From Datnioides undecimradiatus (taxonomy: Eukaryota > Chordata > Actinopteri > Lobotiformes > Datnioididae), in the NCBI GenBank assembly GCA_008933995.1, contig WARS01000036.1, positions 6,858,419 to 6,922,418 of the forward strand: a stretch of 64,000 nt of DNA, given 5' to 3'. A model generated the notes under the pieces. That model did not search any database, was not told where the DNA came from, and worked only from the letters and a program-made list of their open reading frames with translations. Of this stretch, positions 1 through 17,540 are shown one piece after another. Position 1 is the first letter of the stretch. Each line of letters begins with the position of its first letter. Made by a program: the position numbers and the translations under genes.

Positions 1-5682
<5,682 letters not shown>

Positions 5683-8600
5683 ATGTCTCTGGAGGATCCA
5701 CTCGCTATGAGCCCAGAGGACAGCAGGGTTTTGGTTGTGAATGTCTCCAGAGTGTTTTGGGACTCCACAGGAGAGCAGCACCCGTACGACATCTGGGTCC
5801 CCGGTATCGGGATCGCTGCGGTCTACGGGATCATTATTATCGTGGGTCTGGTGGGGAATGTCACTTTAATGAAGACGTGTTTGTCCGTGAAGTCCATGCG
5901 GACGGTGCCCAACTTGTTCCTGTCCAGTCTGGCTCTGGGGGACCTGTTGCTGCTGGTGACCTGCGCTCCGGTGGACGCCAGCCGCTACCTGGTGGACGAG
6001 TGGCTCTTCGGCCGCGTTGGATGCAAATTGATCCCGTTCATCCAGCTCACCTCGGTGGGAGTCTCCGTGTTCACCCTCACTGCTCTCTCCGCTGACCGGT
6101 GCGTCTCACGCTGTGCACCCTTTTTTCCGTGTTAACTTCTCTTCTTTTTGATTCCCTAAAATTTGATTTTTGAGATCAAACTTCGCACTGTGGAACTGAA
6201 ATATGACACCTGATGTGCACTAAACTGATGCGACATGATGCTTATAATTAGTGAGGGATTATGGTGTATATGCATGGATGGATAACATGATAACATCAAA
6301 TGGGTATAATTAAGCATTATTTATTTCAGCCACAAGACCCCACAAGTCCCAGCAGCAGCAGCAACAACAACAATACATTATCTAAAAGTTTTTATTTAAT
6401 TTGAAATACTAAACAAAGTCACTGTCTCAGACTGTTGTCTGTTTTCTCCGTCTCACTGTATCAAATTACAGAAGTTCCTTTATTTGGAATCTACAAGTAA
6501 ATTATAATTCTGCACGATGCTGTTTTCAAAGCTTGTTCCATGCTGCCAAGAATAACCCACTTCATATTCAATATTTAAAAGGATTGTGTGTGAAAGCGGT
6601 GTCAGAAGTGGAACCAGCAGTGTACAACATGTGTGCATGTTTGTGTTTTTTTTATGTGAGAATATAAAAAAGGTACTCAGTGTGTGACCTAACTATGCCC
6701 TGAGTGGTTCATGGAGCCATGTCCAAATTCATCAGTGATAGCTTCACCACATAACACATTTTAAAGGCACAGCCAGGACGGCTTTGTTTGTTAAATTATT
6801 GTTAAATTAACTTTGATTACCATGATAACTGTACAAACACAATATGTTTGCTTAACAGATGGTTCTTCCAACATTATTATCTAAATTCAGTTGATCCAAC
6901 AGTTTTTTCCTAACTTGAAGCATCTTAAAGATTAATAGGCAGCATATGCAACATGAAATTATGGTAATTTTGTAATCCTGTCTTATTCTCTGGAGGGTGC
7001 TTGTACCTTTACAATTGTGATCATGAAGGTTTGTTAGTACATTCCTTCATTTTCAGCAGTGACAAGTCAAAAAGATTATGAACCACAGGCACAACCTTAC
7101 CAAAGAGATGCTTTGATCGAAGTTATTATACAGTTTCTGGTGCTGATACGGTATGACAGATAAACAAAGGTCCACGTTCAGCTTTTTGCTGAGAAAAGTT
7201 GTCTGTGTTGGGAGCTGCAAACAGCTCTTAGTATTTTTAGCAGCTTTGACCTTTAGAAATGTCTTCACTCTTGGGAGCAAAAGAACATTTAATAGGCTAT
7301 AGTTGTGATTAATGCTTGTGATTGTGTCTTTGATCTGGAACTCATCCTATTCAGGAGGTAGGAGCTAATATTATCTACGGCGGCTGTTTAGTCTCATTTA
7401 ATACAAAGTCTTATTTAATTATCTCTGCTGTGTAATCTGTGGTGAGATAAGCTATCAAAGCTCATCTTTCTTTGATTAAAAGAAGAAAATTGACTCTGAC
7501 TCAGTAGGAAGTGGTGGAGTGAAATCAGTGATCAGACAAAATAACACATCTTTCTGCTGTGGTTTATGATTACATCCATAATGAATAAAAGTATGAGGTA
7601 GCTTGATCATCTTGACATCATCTTGATCCACACAATTATCATTCTAATCTGCAGATGTCAAATGTCTCCTCTCTGCTCAGGTACAAAGCTATAGTGAAAC
7701 CACTGGACATCCACAGGTCCAGCGCCAGACTCAGTATCTGTTTACGAACGGGGGCGATCTGGCTGCTCTCTGTGACTCTGGCAATCCCTGAAGCCGTCTT
7801 CTCTGACCTGCACACCTTCACTACCACCCACAGCAACGAGACATTTGTGACCTGTGCCCCTTACCCCCACGCCGGGGAGCTGCACCCGAAAATCCACTCC
7901 ACTGCCTCCTTCCTCACATTCTACATCGTCCCGCTCTTCATCATATCTGTCTACTACTGCTTCATCGCTCACAGTCTGGTCAGGAGCTCTGCGGACATCC
8001 CTGCTGAAGGTCACCTGCACCTCCAGAGACAGGTCTGAGCAAGGGCCCCTATTTATCAGCATCATCCATGGCTCTGAAACAGAGCTGAATGACTGTATAT
8101 CCAATAAAAATGTCATTTTTACTCTTTGACTATAGAAACAATGGCAAACAAAATTCAAGGGGGCTCAGGTGTTTCTTTAAACCCACCAAACTCCAGTCAA
8201 AATAATAGTAATTTTATTAGAATACAACACATTTCATTCAAACTCAAGAGAAACAAAATGAAACAAAATGAAACAAAAAACATCTCAGTTAGTCTTTCCA
8301 CTGTTCACCACCTCTGGTTTAGTCCAAATGATTCAGCCAAAATAAACCCTTAATTCAGTGAGTTGGATTTACTTAACAATAGCAGGAGCAGAGGGAGGTT
8401 GGGCAGGTGAAACAGTGTGTAGAGCATTTATTCCTAAGTCACAGCAATTTGGTTGAGTTATATTTTGCTTCTGTTGAGTTTAAATGAAATCTCTTGAACA
8501 TAAAGGCCCCTCTCTGTAGGGATCTTTTCTATAATGCTGTCAGACACTTAGCATAACAATCTGAGCATGTCAGTGGCAAGAACAGCACTTTTAGTAGATG

Positions 8601-9547
8601 TACTTTGATGGGCACAGATGCCCACAAGGATTATGCAGCAATTTCAGAAATTGTTGTCGCTATTAATCTTTTATCCACAACAACATCCCAAAATAATTTC
8701 CAGGCAATATCAAAGCTCCCCTTTAAGACCCCTCACAGCGTGGGCCTGGTAAGATTGGTAACATTTCATAAACATATTTCCCATAATATTGAACTATTCC
8801 TCTAAACCTGAGAATACAAAATATATTTCTCATGGGCTCACACAGAGATTCACCTTAGAAACAGCAATCTTAACTCAAGGTATTATTTTTCAAAGTTCAG
8901 TTTTCTTCTGAGCACTTTAAAGGCTTCTTGGACAGGCTGGCATAAAGAGACTAATATGTCACCAAAACACTGGACAAAATTTGATTTTGTATTGATGATG
9001 AAGCTTGAAGAAACACCAGAGTTATTGGTTATTGTTAGTTGTTGTTTAAGTTTATAGTTACATAAATACATTCCATAGCTGAATTTCACTGAAAACCAAA
9101 ACTATCAGAGTGCTGGTGCTGTTAAGGGAAAAACCTTGGCATCACTAAGGTTGTTAGGTTTCCTCTTGTGATAAACTGGATGTTTATACAATGTACAATG
9201 TAGAAACTGATTTCTACTCTCTCTCCTGGCAGATCAAGTCCAGAAAGCGTCTGGCCAAAACTGTGCTAGTGTTTGTTGTCTTGTTTGCTGTCTGCTGGCT
9301 GCCGAGTCACGTGATCTACCTCTACCGCTCCTACCACTATGACCAGGTGGACACCTCACTGGGCCATTTCATCGCCAGCGTGTGCGCTCGCATTTTGGCC
9401 TTCACCAACTCCTGCGTGAACCCGTTTGCTCTCTATCTGATGAGCAAAAGCTTCAGGAAGCACTTCAGAAAGCAGCTCCTTTGCTGCGCTTCTCCCCGAC
9501 GGTTGTACAGTCAGAACAGTGGGAGTACAAATATAACCACCGTGTGA
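5683..9547 (+). CDS. grpr: Gastrin-releasing peptide (bombesin BB2) receptor
   Basis: Three coding exons: 5683-6098, 7681-8032 and 9233-9547. All have GT-AG borders and phases 2 and 0, and give 360 residues. It is a class A Gq-type GPCR for bombesin-like peptides at the plasma membrane. Seen: seven hydrophobic segments, an N-glycosylation site NVS, DRY split exactly at the exon 1/2 junction (ADR/Y) as in human GRPR, CWLP in TM6, NPFALY in TM7 and a CC palmitoylation pair. Gln121, Pro199, Arg288 and Ala308, the residues known to favour GRP over neuromedin B in human GRPR, are present at the same numbers. CAPYP and ELHPKIHS in loop 2 also favour GRPR over NMBR or BRS3. The start at 5683 is the first ATG in this frame after a non-ATG leader. 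The C-tail is short and ends in TTV. Human GRPR is 384 residues. Confidence 0.93.
6099..7680 (+). other. grpr: grpr intron 1
   Basis: Intron of 1.6 kb with a GTGCGT donor and CTCTGCTCAG acceptor. It is AT-rich with a short CAG/CAA run near 6350. No embedded gene is recognisable. Confidence 0.8.
8033..9232 (+). other. grpr: grpr intron 2
   Basis: Intron of 1.2 kb with a GTCTGA donor and CCTGGCAG acceptor. A short AAACAAAATG tandem repeat lies near 8250. Nothing else is recognisable. Confidence 0.8.
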
Positions 9548-10319
9548 AAGCATATGTTTTCATGAACCTCACAACACCTGTGCTTTACCAAGACTGGAGT
9601 CATGTTGATCATCTCCTCCCACATTTACTTCAGCAGTGGTTTAGACGTGCCAACTTGAATGCACACAATATTCATCCTTATCATCTCTTAAATTACTATT
9701 TACTCATTTTAATTACAACTTCTTATTTACCCTTTTCCATAACAAACTACCATTACATTTTTAGCTTTCAACCACTCACTCGAAGAGGCGAAGCAGGAAA
9801 TGTCACAGTATCTGTCAGAAACATTTTATCTCTCTCTAATCTTGAAAAACAAAAGCAATCACTGCAGATGTAAAGCTGCTCTTTTCTCATAGCTTGACAT
9901 TAATATTTGATGTTCTCTGACAACTAAATGTTGATCTGTATAATAAGTGTTTTTGGTGTAAAACCCAAAGCTGTGTAGATGTAAAATCTAATGTTGTAAT
10001 ACTAATGTTTAAAATTACATGAAAATGTATAACAATCAGAGGAAACCAGATGTCAGCTTTATTGTTCATGTTTTTTTCAGTGCTAAGCCATTATTATAAA
10101 AGATAACAACTGTTGGTGATGGAGAAAATGTTTTCTCTGACATTTAAGGGTTTAAATGTTGTGGTAACTTGGTAACTTCTGCTATTCTGTGTAACTAGAA
10201 ACATTTTATTGGCCACATAAGAATGTGAAACGTCATACAAGATTCTGTTGAAATATTTGTGCCAGTGTGTTTGTTAGCTTTACTTCAATACTAATAATGA
10301 TTTAAACCTAAATGATAAT

Positions 10320-10647
10320 ATCCATCAATTTTCTTCTATAACCTCTCATCCCTTTCGCTGGAGCCTATCCCAGAACTCATTAGCCAGGAGGCAGGGTACA
10401 ACCATGACAAGTTGCCAGTTTCACACATATAAAAAGGCAAATTCTTTGCACCCACATTCACTCCTACAATCAATTAAGAGATCACAATTCACCTAGCATG
10501 CCTGTTTTTGGGTGGTGTGAGGAAATCCATGCAGACACGGCGAGAACATGCAAACTCAATACAGAAAGAATCCAGTCAGGAATCAAATCCAGGACCTGCT
10601 TGCTGTGGGACAAAGTGCTAACTACAAAGGCACTGTGCTGTCCCCTT
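10320..10647 (+). repeat. Diverged teleost interspersed repeat
   Basis: The order of words TCCATCAATTTTCTTCTA, GGAGCCTATCCCAG, AGGCAGGGTACA, GAGAACATGCAAACTC and GACCTGCTTGCTGTGGGACA matches a very common fish interspersed repeat consensus that I know by sequence but cannot name with certainty. Many substitutions and small gaps suggest an old copy. It is not coding. Confidence 0.65.
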
Positions 10648-11039
10648 AAATAATAATATGATATATTTATATCGTAGTATTTATATTATGTAATATAATT
10701 ACATTCAGATTTGTATTGGTTTTCTAGTAATCAAATCATTTAGTAAAAATGTAACAAAACCAAATTTTTCTATAATTAAAATCCAGTTGAAGATGACATC
10801 TTAAAATGCTTTGTTTTGTCCCACCAACAAACCTGAAAAATTTCCAATAATGCTGTTAGAAAGCAAATAAAAAAATCGGACTATTTTACCAAGCAGGAAA
10901 CTGGAAATAACGTGGCTTTTGGGGTTGCTAAGTATATATGTATGTCAGTCCAACACTTTTTGGGGTAAAATATGGTTAAGATGTTCATGTCCATGTCAGG
11001 GTCAATTGACATTATCTGACCATTAATCTGGAGCTAAAT

Positions 11040-11300
11040 CTCAGAATATACAATAGTTTGGTTAGTGGACAAATGGCTACAATACTTACATCCCTGCCAG
11101 CTTCAGCTAATTGTGTTCAGTGCTAATTAGCTATGTTTAGCGTTTGCTAACATATCAAGCCATACCATGACAAACATTATACCACTAAACAGCATGTTAG
11201 CACCTGGATCAAGTCATGTAAATGCACTGAAGGTGAGCATGTTACATGCTGGCATTAGCTTTTAGCACCACTGCACATGAATACAGCCCAACACAGGTTC
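11040..11300 (-). repeat. Diverged teleost repeat (GCTAATTAGCACTAAACA type)
   Basis: Contains AGCTTCAGCTAA, GTGTTCAGTGCTAATTAGC and GTTTGCTAACAT, in the reverse orientation of a common fish repeat with alternating GCTAAC/TTAGCA words. A related fragment lies at 59290-59410. The family name is not certain. Confidence 0.5.
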
Positions 11301-12879
11301 TAATGTACTATAGCTGTTAACTCTTCATCATGTCTCTAAAGAAAGTACTTGATACACATCGACATGGTACATTTATTTTTGATGACTGACCAATGTTTAA
11401 CTTTTGTTATATATGCCATAGGATTTCAACAGTATAGTCGGAATTTACACTTAAAACTGCAGCGTAAATTTGGTGTTTTATATCGTCTTTAACATGAATA
11501 TGTGCTAACAATATTTGGATATTTATGTGTAATTAAACTTGATTTGAGATCTCTGCCGCCCCTCTCATTTCATTTCTATGAGCTTGTTACAAGTCAATGA
11601 TAAATGTAGAGTTTTTAGCTGAATCGATTTGTATCACTGAGGAGGGTCTGTCAGATGTGCAGCAGAGTCATTTAATCAGCTGAGTGAGACTCTGCTGAAT
11701 ATCTGACCTTTTCCCCTGTAGCAACACAAGTGAACATGGCTCGAAGCGCAGGTATGAACTAAATTAAATTCTTGGAATTATTAATTTCATCGCATCAGTT
11801 CTTTGTATGCAACCTAGACCCCACTAAGCACTGCGGCTTCACAGAAAATGTCACAATCCATGTTGTTTGATCAAGCCTGCCCTCTGTTTTGTTCTCTGTG
11901 GTACGGTTTTTCTACAACACAGGTACAACAAGGAACCACAGGATCTGGTCACGAGCAACAGGAAATACATTGATATACACATGTACCTATGCACACACCA
12001 AATCACAACATATATCCCTCTTTCAGAGTCTCTGCTCATGGCTGAGGCTTTTCTTTGCTGTTCAACGTCAAATTACATCAACTCAAACAAGATTTTTCGG
12101 TCTCTGCAGAGGTGACCTTTCAGGGTGGCATTTGAATATGGGTAGTTAATCCCCCTTGAGCTACAAAACTCAGTCCAACCCTCAGTTCTTCAGACCCTTT
12201 TCTCTTACTGATGTTTTCAGCATTTCTTATGAACTTACTCCTGTCCTTTAATCCTTATCATATCTTGCGTGTCAGCTTTGACGGTGCTACACAAGTTGAC
12301 TATCTTCCAGACCCATCTTGTTTTATCTTTACTATATAGGTCCATCAAATACCAGATGCATCATATAATTAATCTCCAAATTAATGGGAACGAAGCAGCA
12401 GGAAGTTATTAATAGACAGGCCTCTGACATTACTACATATGCTGCTCCACTTTAGGGCACAAAATGAATCTACATTACTGTTCATAAATCACAGAATCAA
12501 CTTTTATGGTACCCTCAATGCAAATTAATCAAGTAATTTTATCCCTGAAAGCCACTCAAGAACTGATGGTTATTGCTGAAGGAACACTGTGGTAACATGA
12601 AGGCAACATACATTATGGTAATAGTTGAAGAATCCTGTTTTCCTTACTCTGCTCTGTATGCAGTACAGACACTGACAGCAATCATTGCACCATTAACAAG
12701 GTTAGGTAGTCTTTCTCACATATTAATCAGCATAGACAGCAGGAATACAAGACATTAATATCAACGTATTAGAATACTTCTACACAATATGGATACTCTT
12801 TAGAATACCAGTCCATAACACTAATCATAGTCTTTAAAAAATATCAAAATCAATACAGCAGAACCAGTTACATCCTCAT

Positions 12880-13095
12880 TTTTATTCCACATGATCTTCT
12901 TTCTCAAAACCTAGCGCCTACATTATCCATAATGCAACTTGACTGCCATCAGATCTGTTGCAGAATTAAGTTGGATATGTTTGGATCAGCTAATGTGAAT
13001 TTGAGTCATTAGCCTCAAGCAGGCTACGACCAGGCTACACCAACTCCAAATGCCCAGGGGTAGTATACTGGCACTGACTCAGGTGACATCAAAAG
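12880..13095 (+). repeat. Interspersed repeat, copy 1 of a local pair
   Basis: Shares TTTTATTCCA, CTACATTATCCATAATGCAAC, GCCATCAG and ACTCAGGTGACATCA in the same order as the sequence at 16068-16300. This suggests two diverged copies of one interspersed element, about 3.2 kb apart and both in or next to asb11. The family is not identified. Confidence 0.45.
12881..12886 (-). terminator. asb11: Candidate asb11 poly(A) signal
   Basis: TTTATT on the plus strand reads AATAAA-type on the minus strand, about 560 nt past the asb11 stop. It lies inside a repeat copy, so it could be fortuitous. Confidence 0.3.
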
Positions 13096-13448
13096 GCTCC
13101 ACACAAATTGTTTTTTATGTATGAAGTAGTATTTCACAACAGCTGCAAACACTTTGATGACATTTTGGAAAATGTAAAATCCATGGACATAAAATGGAAA
13201 GCTCTTCATTAAAGTATAAAAATACAAAAGTACAGACAAAAATACATGCACTGCAGCACAAATGCAACTGTTCTTAGAAGTTCTTGTATATAAAATATTT
13301 GAATAATGTGTAAATTGGAAATTCTCCAAATATCTTTTTTCCCCCACTTATCGCTGACCACCTTGTTGGTCAGCAACAAGGCACGAATGTGAAGGACAAA
13401 TCAGTGTACATGACCCACAGAGAGCCAGAGAAGCAGGGCAGAGAGTTC

Positions 13449-15066
13449 TCATTGGTAGAGGAGGAAGTCCTTGATACTGTGTGGAAGGCAAAGACTGGAC
13501 GCTCTGTGGAGACGACTCCTTCCAAGACTTCGGCGAATACAGAACCGACAGAGCTGAGACAGGGAGCACGGACCTGGGCAGAGATATGGGGTGGTGCTGT
13601 TATACCTTCTTATGTGTTTGTGTAAAATGAGGAAAATGTCCACCACATACCTCTTTTCTGCAGTACAGTTCTCACAGCACTGTTTGGCAATGATAGATCC
13701 AGAGGAGTCTTTCCCTCTGCGTTCCTGCAACACCCATCAGCTCCAAAGTCCAGGAGAAGATCGACTACATTGGCTCCTCCACCCCGAACTGCAGCATGTA
13801 AAGGGCTGTCCTGCCCGCAGCCTATTTGAACATCTGCTCCTGCATGAACACACAAAAACACGTGACTCACGTTAATACATCCCAACTGCCAAATTTAATC
13901 ATTTAGACCATAAACACCAAAACCATCAAGACTCCTCACAGATTGTTCCAGCACTCTGTGAAAATTGGTGACTAATCAGAAAGCGAAGAGACTGGAAATT
14001 AGAGCAAAGCTATGAATAATTTTAAATGATTTGCAGCGACATCTGACAGTTTTGCAAATTAGACAGACAAATGTAGACGTGCCTGAAAAATTATATGTCG
14101 CTCTAAAACGGTGAAATACCGTTTTTATTTGGGTTTGTTTCCACAGAAAATGAAAGTGATGGGAAGACAAATTGCAGACTGGGTGTACAGCTAAAATCAC
14201 CCTGGGAGCAACACTGGCTGTATTTCATAAATTAATGATTTTAGGACTGCAGCAAACAATTATTTTCTCAATTAGCTGATTGAGTGATTTGTCTATAAAA
14301 AGGCAGAAAGTCACTGAAATTCTTTGTTACTATATCCAAGTCTCAGCTCACATTTTAATATTTCTTGTATCATCTTGCCTGACAAACAGTCTAAAGCCTG
14401 AAGATATATAACTGTATTATTAGTATTCATGAAAAATAAAAGCATCAAATCATCATGAGAGACTGAACCAGGAAAATTGTGGTATTTTTGATGATAAATT
14501 ATTATGAAAACAATGAATGCTTAACTTTCTATTGATTTTACTGACTGAAGTTCTGTATTTGTTCCATCTCCTCAATCAAAAAACTGCTGTCTCACTCTGA
14601 GCAGCTTGCTCTCCCAGACCTTCCCTTTGTGTGTGTGTGTGTGTGTGTGTAGATGACTGTCTGCAGGTGTGCTGGAGTCAGGGCGGACAATTTTTGTTGA
14701 GTTAGGTCTGACAGCTGTTTTTAACTAATTTTTGGGTGTGGAATCCAAAACTGATCTCAGTTTTTCTCTATCACGTCAAGTGTTTGAACTATAGGATCCC
14801 CGTTTTCTTAAAACATATGAAAAATACTGTACTTAGCAGATATGTGCTTGTTTTATTAAAATTTTCAAATATTGACATACAATGAAATATGAAAGAAACA
14901 GGCATGACTGCAATGTTTAACAGTATTATGTTTTTACAAAGTATATGGCTACTGTAATTATAATTGTGTGCAAGTAGTAAAAATGTACGTTTATAGCTCT
15001 TTCTGGAGTGTTCAACTTGAGGACTATCGCGTTTGATGCTCCAACAATAGTCAGCCATCATATGTA

Positions 15067-15116
<50 letters not shown>

Positions 15117-17540
15117 ATCAGTGGAGTTCTGCTTATCTGGAGGGTAAGCTGTGGAGAAAAAACTTGACGTGCTAGAAAAAAACTGACTTTTTTCAAATTG
15201 TTCCCCAGTGTAATCGTTACCTCCATTGTTACTCATTGGGAAAATTACAGTGTGAAAAGAATGCAAATCTCTCAAAACCTGTGTATCTGCATGCTGCAAG
15301 CAACTAAATGTTTGACTTAATGTCATGGGATATTTTGAGTGAGTGTGTGTGTGTTTTAGTTATCTAGGATATTTAAACACTCATAAGAACTTTATATGCT
15401 CAGATGTTCATTCAGAACTCGTACTGCTCTGTGCATGACCAATGAATGTCCCTAACTTTTTGTCACACTGCAGTGTTTGCAGATTACCTTACCTGAGTGT
15501 AGCAGTAGCCCCACACAGGCTGCAGCCTGGGCCATACAGGCAGAGTATAGCGGCGTCCCCACTACTGGCAGCTCCATGTCGATGTGAGCACCATATGACA
15601 GCAGCAGCTCCAGGCACTCTCTGTGACCTGATGGAGACAAACACCATGAGAATGTACACCGTGACAGATGACGCCTTTACACCCACCCTATCTGTGCACG
15701 CATACCTTTCTTAGCAGCCTCGTGGATGGGTGATGCCGGCAGGTAGGATGTGTGGATGGAGGCGTGGTGCTGCAGGATGAGCCTGACACATGCTGCACTG
15801 CCACTGCTGCAGGAGTTGAAGAGAGGTGTGGCGCCATCTGTTGATACTGCCTCCACCTATTGGGGGGGGGGGGGGGGATATCATGATACTACAACCAAAA
15901 TAGCTCCACAATATTTATTTATCAATGACAACTCCCACATCACACCAGCGCATCAAATATGGCATGTGGACAGATTGTTGGTTGACTGACTTGACACATT
16001 TTAATTTCAATATAACATCAGTTGACTCATCATGGTGATGAAAAAACCTGATGCAGAAAAACCAGATGTATTATCCGTTTTATTCCATTATCCATCCTTA
16101 AAATCTGGTGCCCACATTACCCATGATGCAACACAGCCACCAGCCGTGTGGTGCTAGTAGCAGCTAACATAAGCCTGAGGCGCTGGAGATAAGGGGCAGA
16201 AGTGGTAAAGTCACTTCTTTTTAATTCTAAACAGTCACATTTTATCTTTTCTGACTTGTAGTCATCCACTGAAGGTGACTCCGGTGACGTCACTTGAGTA
16301 AGCTAGTATTCAGATGTCACAGAGATGGTTATGACTCAGCTTTTTGTCCAAGACCATGAAAGCTTGCTTGTGTACCATCTCAATAGGCTTCAAAAGGCTT
16401 GAGTGTAGTTTTACATGCATTAGATTCAATTAATCAAACGTAACTGTAGGAAAATCACTGCATTTATTAATAATCAAACTTTGACTGTATGCATGACTTT
16501 GTTTATTGGTTAGTGAAAGTAAATCTGTGAGTTTCTACAACTATGATACCCAAATACTTGATCTCCTATATAAGCGTGAAGTTCCTCTCCCTGAACAATT
16601 ACAGGTTTCATACTCAAATCGGCCTTTTTGTGTAAAACACTTCTGGTATGACAACCTTAAATGTTACTATTCAAGATTTCAGACATTCTCCCAGAATAGA
16701 TCACAAACACCCTGAAAACAAGCCCGTTCTTACATTTGCACCATTGTCCAGCAAGAACTTGGCACAAGCATAATGGCCACCAAGACAAGCTTCATGTAAA
16801 GGAGTCACTCTGTCCATGGTGAGTGTGTCTACGTGGAAGCCCTGCAGGGAAGATCAGAGAAGATCATACTGTCAGACACAACCATACATGTGCTGCACAT
16901 TGTGTGTATTTGATGAAAAATACACATATTAAGTCTACCTGAGCGATGAGCTTTCTCAGGTGTAGCAGTCTGCCTTGGTATGCGGCCTCATGGAGAGGAG
17001 TTCTGTCTGACCAAGAGTCTGAAAGAATGAGATTACAGATACAGTATGTAACTAGCCAACTGATCTTGCTCTCTGTCTATTGTAATGTTAAAAAAATCCC
17101 ATTTTAATACGTTTGTCTGGTTCTTCATGGCGAAAACCCAAAACACCAAAGTTACTGAACTAGTGTCTTGTTGGTTCTTGCAGAGGCCAGTAAATTATCT
17201 TTACATGCATAGTTTTCAGGTCTCAGCCTCTAATCCTGGTAACAAAAATCTAACTTTCAAGTCTCAACAAACCATGAGGAAATGAGGATTTGTTTGTTAA
17301 TGCACATAGGCGCAAAGCTTAACCGAAGCTTGTACTAAAAAGTTTGCATTTGCAAAAGAAATTTTAAATGTGTACAATTCATTTCCCTCTTGAGATGACA
17401 AAAAAATAGCTAAATGAGACAACAAGACAAAGAAAAAACTTACCAGCCATCAGTGAATTGCATGCCAACCCCCCGTAGATGTACAACGGCCTCTGCCATG
17501 GCTGTGAGCACAGGGAAACCTCTGTTTGAACAGCAGCCAT
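13449..17540 (-). CDS. asb11: Ankyrin repeat and SOCS box protein 11 (ASB9/ASB11 clade)
   Basis: Seven minus-strand exons: 17444-17540, 16939-17018, 16734-16841, 15706-15856, 15493-15627, 13651-13839 and 13449-13573. Phases join cleanly to give 294 residues. Family role: substrate receptor of a Cullin5-Elongin B/C ubiquitin ligase; zebrafish Asb11 is known to act on Delta/Notch signalling. Seen: about six ankyrin repeats with TPLHEA, SPLHAA and TPLFN motifs, then a C-terminal SOCS box with an Elongin BC-box LCRFCIRRSLG and a Cul5-box-like LPHSIKDFLLY. The IYGG leader, LIAQG and FLLYQ terminus favour ASB11. The short N-terminus and total length resemble ASB9, so ASB9 is the alternative. ATG 17540 has a strong context (ATCATGG). 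An odd point is that the exon 4 acceptor is preceded by a run of 16 C on the sense strand. It lies in tandem with and downstream of piga. Confidence 0.9.
14628..14650. repeat. (GT)n microsatellite
   Basis: Perfect GT dinucleotide run within asb11 intron 5. Confidence 0.9.
15068..15115. repeat. (ACT)n microsatellite
   Basis: About 16 perfect ACT units in the asb11 intron between exons 5 and 6. The run explains the serine-rich antisense open frame seen here. Confidence 0.95.
15862..15877 (-). promoter_or_regulatory. asb11: C16 polypyrimidine tract of the asb11 exon 4 acceptor
   Basis: Sixteen consecutive G on the plus strand read as C16 on the asb11 sense strand. AATAG and the exon follow 5 nt later, so the tract serves as the pyrimidine tract of the 3' splice site. 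Most vertebrate tracts are U-rich, so this one is unusual and is length-unstable by nature. Confidence 0.75.
16068..16300 (+). repeat. Interspersed repeat, copy 2 of a local pair
   Basis: Contains TTTTATTCCATTATCC, CCCACATTACCCATGATGCAAC and GGTGACGTCACTTGAG, in the same order as the copy at 12880-13095. It lies in asb11 intron 3. Confidence 0.45.

Larger units (their letters stand above)
9548..13448. other. Convergent grpr/asb11 intergenic region
   Basis: Tail-to-tail spacer holding the 3' UTRs of grpr (plus) and asb11 (minus). It contains two old interspersed repeats (10320-10647 and about 11040-11300) and one copy of a two-copy repeat at 12880-13095, all listed separately. No coding exon is supported. 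Confidence 0.5.

Noticed and set aside
11724-11751. Mini-exon-like segment: CCCCTGTAG acceptor, then ATGGCTCGAAGCGCAG and a GTATGA donor
   Set aside because: Splice-like borders alone are weak. No upstream or downstream partner exon with family resemblance was found on the plus strand.
14789-15226. Minus-strand 145-codon frame with a long serine run
   Set aside because: The serine run is the translation of the ACT microsatellite and the rest resembles nothing. It lies in an asb11 intron.
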